The translations under genes were made by a program, and so were the position numbers. Shown here piece by piece: positions 60,268 through 64,000 of a DNA stretch of 64,000 nt (positions are counted from its first letter, which is position 1; every line of letters begins with the position of its first letter). The DNA lies in the NCBI RefSeq assembly GCF_009795715.1, contig NZ_WTCR01000016.1:41878-105877 (forward strand), given 5' to 3'. The notes beneath the pieces were generated by a model, which worked only from the letters and a program-made list of their open reading frames with translations, was not told where the DNA came from and did no database searches. The DNA comes from Labilibaculum euxinicum. GTDB lineage: Bacteria; Bacteroidota; Bacteroidia; Bacteroidales; Marinifilaceae.

Positions 60268-61278
60268 TTGACTTTTATACAAAAAGATACTCTCTTTTCA
60301 AGTAAATGGTTTTATAATTATACCATTCTAATTTTCGGTGCATTTGTTGTTGCTGCCGGATTTGTTTTTTTTATCATTCCTCATGGGATTGTACCGGGTA
60401 CGGTCTATGGTTTAGGTATTGTCATTAATAAACTTACTATTGGATTATTCCCCCATGGCATTTTTGGCACATTAAATCCTGCTGATTACGATGGCTTTTT
60501 CTCAGGTATACTCTATCAATTCATGGATTATTCGAATGACTTGTTTCGAAAATACGGTGGAGGTATTCCCGTTGGATTAGCTAGTTTGGCCATAAACATT
60601 CCTTTGTGCTTTATTGGCATAAAACTATTGGGTCCCCGTTTTGGTGTTAAAACCTTTATATCATTCATTTTATGTGCATTATTTATTGATATTGTAAGCA
60701 CTTGGTGGGGATTTATTCCGTTGGTAGATGATGTGCTGTTATCCTGTATTTTTGGAGGAATCTTTATTGGTTTTGGTTTAGGCCTGATAATTAAAGCAAG
60801 AGCAAGTTCTGTCGGAACAGATATTATCGCCATGATTGGTGCAAAATATACCGGACTTCCCCTTGGCCAACTAGTTATTTATGTTGATTCCCTGATTATT
60901 TTAAGTTGTTTATACATTAAAATGGATTGGCAGATTCCATTATATTCATGGATCGTACTTTTTATTATTGGAAAAGTTACTGATATCACCTTACAGGGTT
61001 CTACTTACGAAAAAGCATTATTTATTATTTCTGATAAACATGAAGAAATCAGAGCCAAAATCACCAATGATTTCAATCTTAACGGGACTATTATAAAAGG
61101 CAATAGAACACTTGATTTAAAAGAAAAATCGATAATTTTTATTGTTGTAAACAGAAGAGAATTGTCGATGCTGCAGGATTACATCCACTCTATTGACCCA
61201 ATAGCGTTTGTTTCGGTAATGGAAACCAATGAAGTTTTAGGCAAAGGCTTTAAATCGCTTACTGATCGTTTGGAATAA
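60268..61278 (+). CDS. YitT-family membrane protein
   Basis: A 336-residue inner-membrane protein with about five or six transmembrane helices in the first two thirds. These include ILIFGAFVVAAGFVFFIIPHGIVPGTVYGLG and LASLAINIPLCFIGIKLLG. A cytosolic C-terminal DUF2179-like domain follows (KALFIISDKHEEIRAKITNDFNLNGTIIKGNRTLDLKEKSIIFIVVNRRELSMLQDYIHSIDPIAFVSV). Family function is unproven. The hydrophilic insert around 65-90 (LNPADYDGFFSGILYQFMDYSNDLFRK) is longer than in many members. Confidence 0.87.
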   Translation: MTFIQKDTLFSSKWFYNYTILIFGAFVVAAGFVFFIIPHGIVPGTVYGLGIVINKLTIGLFPHGIFGTLNPADYDGFFSGILYQFMDYSNDLFRKYGGGIPVGLASLAINIPLCFIGIKLLGPRFGVKTFISFILCALFIDIVSTWWGFIPLVDDVLLSCIFGGIFIGFGLGLIIKARASSVGTDIIAMIGAKYTGLPLGQLVIYVDSLIILSCLYIKMDWQIPLYSWIVLFIIGKVTDITLQGSTYEKALFIISDKHEEIRAKITNDFNLNGTIIKGNRTLDLKEKSIIFIVVNRRELSMLQDYIHSIDPIAFVSVMETNEVLGKGFKSLTDRLE

Positions 61279-61304
61279 AATAACCCGGTAAAATTTAAGT
61301 ACTT

Positions 61305-61733
61305 ATGAAAGATTTAATAAAATTACTCAACCAGCACAAAGATCTTGCTTTAGCAACAGTTAATGATCAAGGAAGTCCTAAGGTAAGAATCTTTCGAATT
61401 ATGCAATTGAATGAACAGGAATTGTTCTTTTCCACCGCAAAAAACAAAGAGGTATACCTGCAATTGAAAGAAAACCCAAAAGTTGAAATGGTGAGCTGGC
61501 ACGATAGAGTTTCCATTCGTGTGGCAGGCAAAGCATTCTTCGATGTATCTGATGAAATGCAACGGAAAATATTCGAAGAGAGTAAAACCCTTCAAGAAAT
61601 TTACTTATCGGTTGACAATCCGAATTTAACTTTTTTTAGAGTGAAAATGGAATGGGCCGAATTATTTGATTTGAATTCAATTCCTCCCCGAAGAGAATTT
61701 TTCGATGAAACAGACATCACCTCTACTTTGTAA
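61305..61733 (+). CDS. Pyridoxamine 5'-phosphate oxidase-fold protein
   Basis: A 142-residue flavin-binding split-barrel protein. It has KVRIFRIMQLNEQELFFSTAKNKEVYLQLKENPKVEMVSW at 26-62 and SIRVAGKAFFDVSDEMQRKIFEE after it, as in the PNPOx-like 'general stress/heme-binding' group. Likely FMN-binding and dimeric. The substrate is unknown. It follows yitT by 27 bp and is probably co-transcribed with it. Confidence 0.85.
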   Translation: MKDLIKLLNQHKDLALATVNDQGSPKVRIFRIMQLNEQELFFSTAKNKEVYLQLKENPKVEMVSWHDRVSIRVAGKAFFDVSDEMQRKIFEESKTLQEIYLSVDNPNLTFFRVKMEWAELFDLNSIPPRREFFDETDITSTL

Positions 61734-61756
61734 TTGTTACAAGTCCTTTTTATTTC

Positions 61757-62479
61757 TCACTTAAAAATTCCAAAGAAAGAACTTCGCCAATTCCTCTTCT
61801 GTATTTCTTTTATTTCCAAAAGCAATTGCTCGGAACAATTGGATGGCATAGGTTTATTGCCCATTTTTAAGAACAACTGAAAAAGCTCTCTGTCAGCATC
61901 CGTTACATCAGACAAATCCATCCTCGAAAAATACAGTCGCAGCTGTTCTTCTTCTTTTAATGTTGACTTGCCGGAATAGTATTTAAATAAAACTTCATTG
62001 TTTTTGAAATCTGCCATGGTACCATTTAGATCTATTCTCGCTCTAAGAACTTTTCTTACCACCGACAGAATAGATTGTACATTATTTATTCCTAAACCTA
62101 CAACAACAGAGATATCATCCATGCGTAACCGAACCATAGAGCGCAAACACATTACTTCGGCTTGTAAGGGTGATAAATCCTGAGTTAGAGAACAGAAATG
62201 AGTTAAAACCGGATTGGTATCCGCTAATAAATTATTCGTGTAGCCTAAAGACATTCTTTTCTCAAAACCAGAAGCTTTAAGTCTTGCCAACTTTCTTGCA
62301 ATCTTAAACACATAAATCATATCGGTATGGCTAAATTTCTTTCGCTCCTTCCAACATTCCTCAATTGTTAAGCTTACCACCTCACGAGTCTCCTCCTGAT
62401 TTCTCAATAAGCAATATACGTAATAGTAAATCTTATCCGCACTGGAGAAGATAAACGTATTAAAATGCGATTTATCCAT
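61757..62479 (-). CDS. Sigma-70/ECF-like factor with an extra C-terminal region
   Basis: A 240-residue protein. The first 165 residues have the layout of an ECF sigma factor: a sigma-2-like helix set (HFNTFIFSSADKIYYYVYCLLRNQEETREVVSLTIEECW) and a sigma-4-like helix-turn-helix (LSPLQAEVMCLRSMVRLRMDDISVVVGLGINNVQSILSVVRKVLRARI). The remaining ~75 residues (LFKYYSGKSTLKEEEQLRLYFSRMDLSD...) resemble the N-terminal YYSGxxTxEEExxLRxYF segment of Bacteroidota anti-sigma or membrane proteins. They may form an attached regulatory tail. Single gene. Confidence 0.75.
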   Translation of the reverse strand: MDKSHFNTFIFSSADKIYYYVYCLLRNQEETREVVSLTIEECWKERKKFSHTDMIYVFKIARKLARLKASGFEKRMSLGYTNNLLADTNPVLTHFCSLTQDLSPLQAEVMCLRSMVRLRMDDISVVVGLGINNVQSILSVVRKVLRARIDLNGTMADFKNNEVLFKYYSGKSTLKEEEQLRLYFSRMDLSDVTDADRELFQLFLKMGNKPMPSNCSEQLLLEIKEIQKRNWRSSFFGIFK

Positions 62480-62613
62480 TTAGTGTAGTAGTGAATCGTG
62501 AATTGCAATTAAATTATCACAATCGTGAAAGTATACTGCCCGCATTTATAAAGGTTACGGGGCTGGTCAAAAACAAATGGATGCTCATCAAAACACCCAT
62601 TTGTAACGCTGTA

Positions 62614-63423
62614 CTATTTTAAAGGAGAATCAGGCTCTTTAGCCATATGATTATAGGTTAGCTTTTCCAATAATGAAGGAAACCATTTTTTAAGCCATAC
62701 GGTTAATTTCCCTTCCATAAATGTCATGATCAGTTCACGCTTTCGTTTCACTACTGCAATGGCAATTAAGCGTGCACATTCCTCGGCACTCATCATTTTA
62801 CTTTCGTCACGGGGGGTTTCACCCTGCATCGATCCATCAGCCGTTAAGGCAACATTCCGAACATTTGAGGCTGTGAAACCAGGCGCGGCTACCAACACAT
62901 GAACGCCGGTTTTTAGATTTTCGACCCGTAAGGTATCCAGAAATCCTCGAATAGCATATTTTGATGCCGAATATCCCGATCGGGCAGGCAAACCAATATA
63001 GCCCGCAATTGAAATTACTCCAACAACCGATCCTTTGGATTTGGCAATGTATGGCATTGCAAATTTGGTACAATACACTGTTCCCCAAAAATTAACATCC
63101 ATTAAATTTTTGATGACCGACAAATCCAAATCAGTAAAAAGAGCTCTCATCGAGATTCCTGCATTATTTATCAGTACATCTACTCCACCAAATCGATTTA
63201 CAGTCTCTGTTATCAGATTTTTACAATCTTCTTCAACACTTACATCCGTTTTAACGGCTAAAACCTCATTTCCCAAAGCCAGAATACTTTCTTCCACTTC
63301 TTTTAGTTTTTCGAGATTTCTTGCGGCCAAAACAATTTTAGATCCACGGGAAGCAAATTCTAAAGCCAATGCCTTTCCTATTCCAGAAGAAGCTCCTGTA
63401 ATCACAACAATTTTTTGTTTCAT
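62614..63423 (-). CDS. Short-chain dehydrogenase/reductase
   Basis: A 269-residue classical SDR. It has TGASSGIGKALALEFASRG at the start, NNAGISMRALFTDLD and the catalytic Tyr/Lys in SGYSASKYAIRGF, with a serine in VISIAGYIG. The C-terminal helix-rich extension (FMEGKLTVWLKKWFPSLLEKLTYNHMAKEPDSPLK) suggests peripheral membrane association, as in DltE/oxidoreductases acting on hydrophobic substrates. The substrate is unknown. No operon partner on the same strand. Confidence 0.88.
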   Translation of the reverse strand: MKQKIVVITGASSGIGKALALEFASRGSKIVLAARNLEKLKEVEESILALGNEVLAVKTDVSVEEDCKNLITETVNRFGGVDVLINNAGISMRALFTDLDLSVIKNLMDVNFWGTVYCTKFAMPYIAKSKGSVVGVISIAGYIGLPARSGYSASKYAIRGFLDTLRVENLKTGVHVLVAAPGFTASNVRNVALTADGSMQGETPRDESKMMSAEECARLIAIAVVKRKRELIMTFMEGKLTVWLKKWFPSLLEKLTYNHMAKEPDSPLK

Positions 63424-63761
63424 GAAAAAGATATATTAACAGATTATAAGAAGCAGGAAGTAATTCCTGTCATTTTTTCAACGACTACAAATTTAAAAAT
63501 ATTTTAATGTATTGAAATTTTTACGATCTAAAATCAAGTTTATTACTGAGAAATTCGGAATTTACTTCAAATGAACCAAACAAAAACCTACATCTTTAAA
63601 CCTCAAAAAAGACCATTATCATAAGCAATTTCAAGTAAATTTAAAATTTTGAAGTTTTTTTTCGTTTTTTTTTCATTTCACTATCAAATTACGAACCAAT
63701 ACAATAAAGCTAACCGACCTCACCTCCTCTTGGGAAATATAGATATTTCTGCCATTTTCAG
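63424..63761. other. AT-rich intergenic region left of the tRNA genes
   Basis: About 340 bp without a supported gene. It holds the divergent promoters of the SDR gene (leftward) and the tRNA pair (rightward). No hairpin of note. Confidence 0.55.
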
Positions 63762-63793
63762 TTTGCGATTTCCATTTAATCACTCTATATTTG
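63762..63793 (+). promoter_or_regulatory. Promoter of the tRNA-Lys pair
   Basis: TTTG at 63762-63765 and TATATTTG at 63786-63793 are 20 bp apart. This matches the Bacteroidota vegetative promoter (TTTG...TAnnTTTG). Transcription would start about 10 bp later, some 18-20 bp before the first tRNA. Confidence 0.7.
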
Positions 63794-63820
63794 CATCGCT
63801 TTAAAAAACGAAGTTTATCT

Positions 63821-63893
63821 GATTCCTTAGCTCAGCTGGTAGAGCACATCACTTTTAATGATGGGGTCCTGGGTTCGAACCCCAGAGGGATCA
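63821..63893 (+). tRNA. tRNA-Lys (anticodon TTT), copy 1
   Basis: 73 nt cloverleaf. The acceptor pairs GATTCCT with AGGGATC, with discriminator A. The D-loop is AGCTCAGCTGGTAGAGC. The anticodon arm CATCA-CTTTTAA-TGATG gives anticodon TTT. The T-arm is CTGGGTTCGAACCCCAG. CCA is not encoded. Confidence 0.97.
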
Positions 63894-63926
63894 CAAAGAC
63901 AACCAAAGTCTTCAAAAAATAAGGAT

Positions 63927-63999
63927 GATTCCTTAGCTCAGCTGGTAGAGCACATCACTTTTAATGATGGGGTCCTGGGTTCGAACCCCAGAGGGATCA
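63927..63999 (+). tRNA. tRNA-Lys (anticodon TTT), copy 2
   Basis: Identical in all 73 nt to the copy at 63821, in the same orientation and 33 bp downstream. The two are probably processed from one transcript. It ends at the last base but one of the window, so the cluster may continue. Confidence 0.97.
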
Positions 64000-64000
64000 C

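Overview
The window looks like chromosomal DNA of a Bacteroidota bacterium, probably a marine, facultatively or strictly anaerobic member of the Marinilabiliales/Marinifilaceae type (inferred from gene content, not from a search). Signs for this are the AT-rich sequence, candidate promoters of the Bacteroidota form (TTTG, about 20 bp, TAnnTTTG), a periplasmic-sensor histidine kinase with a two-component propeller, several TonB energy transducers next to an M56/BlaI pair, an NfnAB transhydrogenase, tandem phosphate acyltransferases and Bacteroidota-type dispersed palindromic repeats.

Layout. 0-4 kb: an acetyltransferase, the relic of a Crp-type regulator, then an nfnA-nfnB-rubrerythrin operon with a clear terminator. 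4-9 kb: an accessory patch with a helical protein of unknown function, a striking array of fourteen 21-bp-spaced motifs (seven in one orientation, seven in the other), a Septu-like ATPase/HNH defence pair bracketed by an inverted pair of dispersed repeats, and 700 bp of nested palindromes. 9-13.5 kb: housekeeping genes (DksA-like protein, two small PLDc_N membrane proteins, SUI1/YciH, purC, phoH, SAM hydrolase, ABM monooxygenase). 13.4-16.6 kb: a small-peptide island made of a C39-like/VKOR/thioredoxin fusion protein and double-glycine cysteine-rich peptide genes. Two peptide genes are intact and one is a leaderless relic. The island lies between a whole monooxygenase gene and a second, diverged copy of its 3' end.

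17-30 kb: an RNA helicase, a B12-binding radical SAM protein, VF530, a zinc-ribbon methyltransferase, a CBS-domain histidine kinase with a coupled partner, an intact IS3-type element with visible ends and a slippery A-run, mazG, a glycosyltransferase fragment, a cupin lipoprotein and a SPASM/twitch radical SAM protein. 30-41 kb: acyl-phosphate and lactate metabolism (two phosphate butyryl/acetyltransferase paralogues, a large sensor kinase, ackA, pta, a lactate/2-hydroxyacid dehydrogenase with an Fe-S domain).

41-46 kb: a thiamin salvage/synthesis operon (methyltransferase-thiM-thiE-tenA-thiD-tenA) on the minus strand, controlled by a TPP riboswitch followed by a terminator hairpin. 46-53 kb: a second isochorismatase-type hydrolase, an alpha/beta-hydrolase-like protein, a PQQ-propeller protein, a mutT, and folate genes folK-folB-SDR. 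53-59 kb: three tandem TonB paralogues downstream of an M56 peptidase that itself carries two TonB C-terminal domains, led by a BlaI-type repressor. 59-64 kb: a nitrilase-type amidase, a PlsC-type acyltransferase, a YitT transporter-like protein, a PNPOx-fold protein, a sigma-70-like protein with an extra C-terminal region, an SDR, and two identical tRNA-Lys(TTT) genes at the right edge.

The best candidates for something new are the peptide island (13.4-16.6 kb), the 7+7 phased 21-bp array (5.08-5.35 kb), and the M56/four-protein TonB cluster. All functions are read from sequence motifs; no database search was possible.
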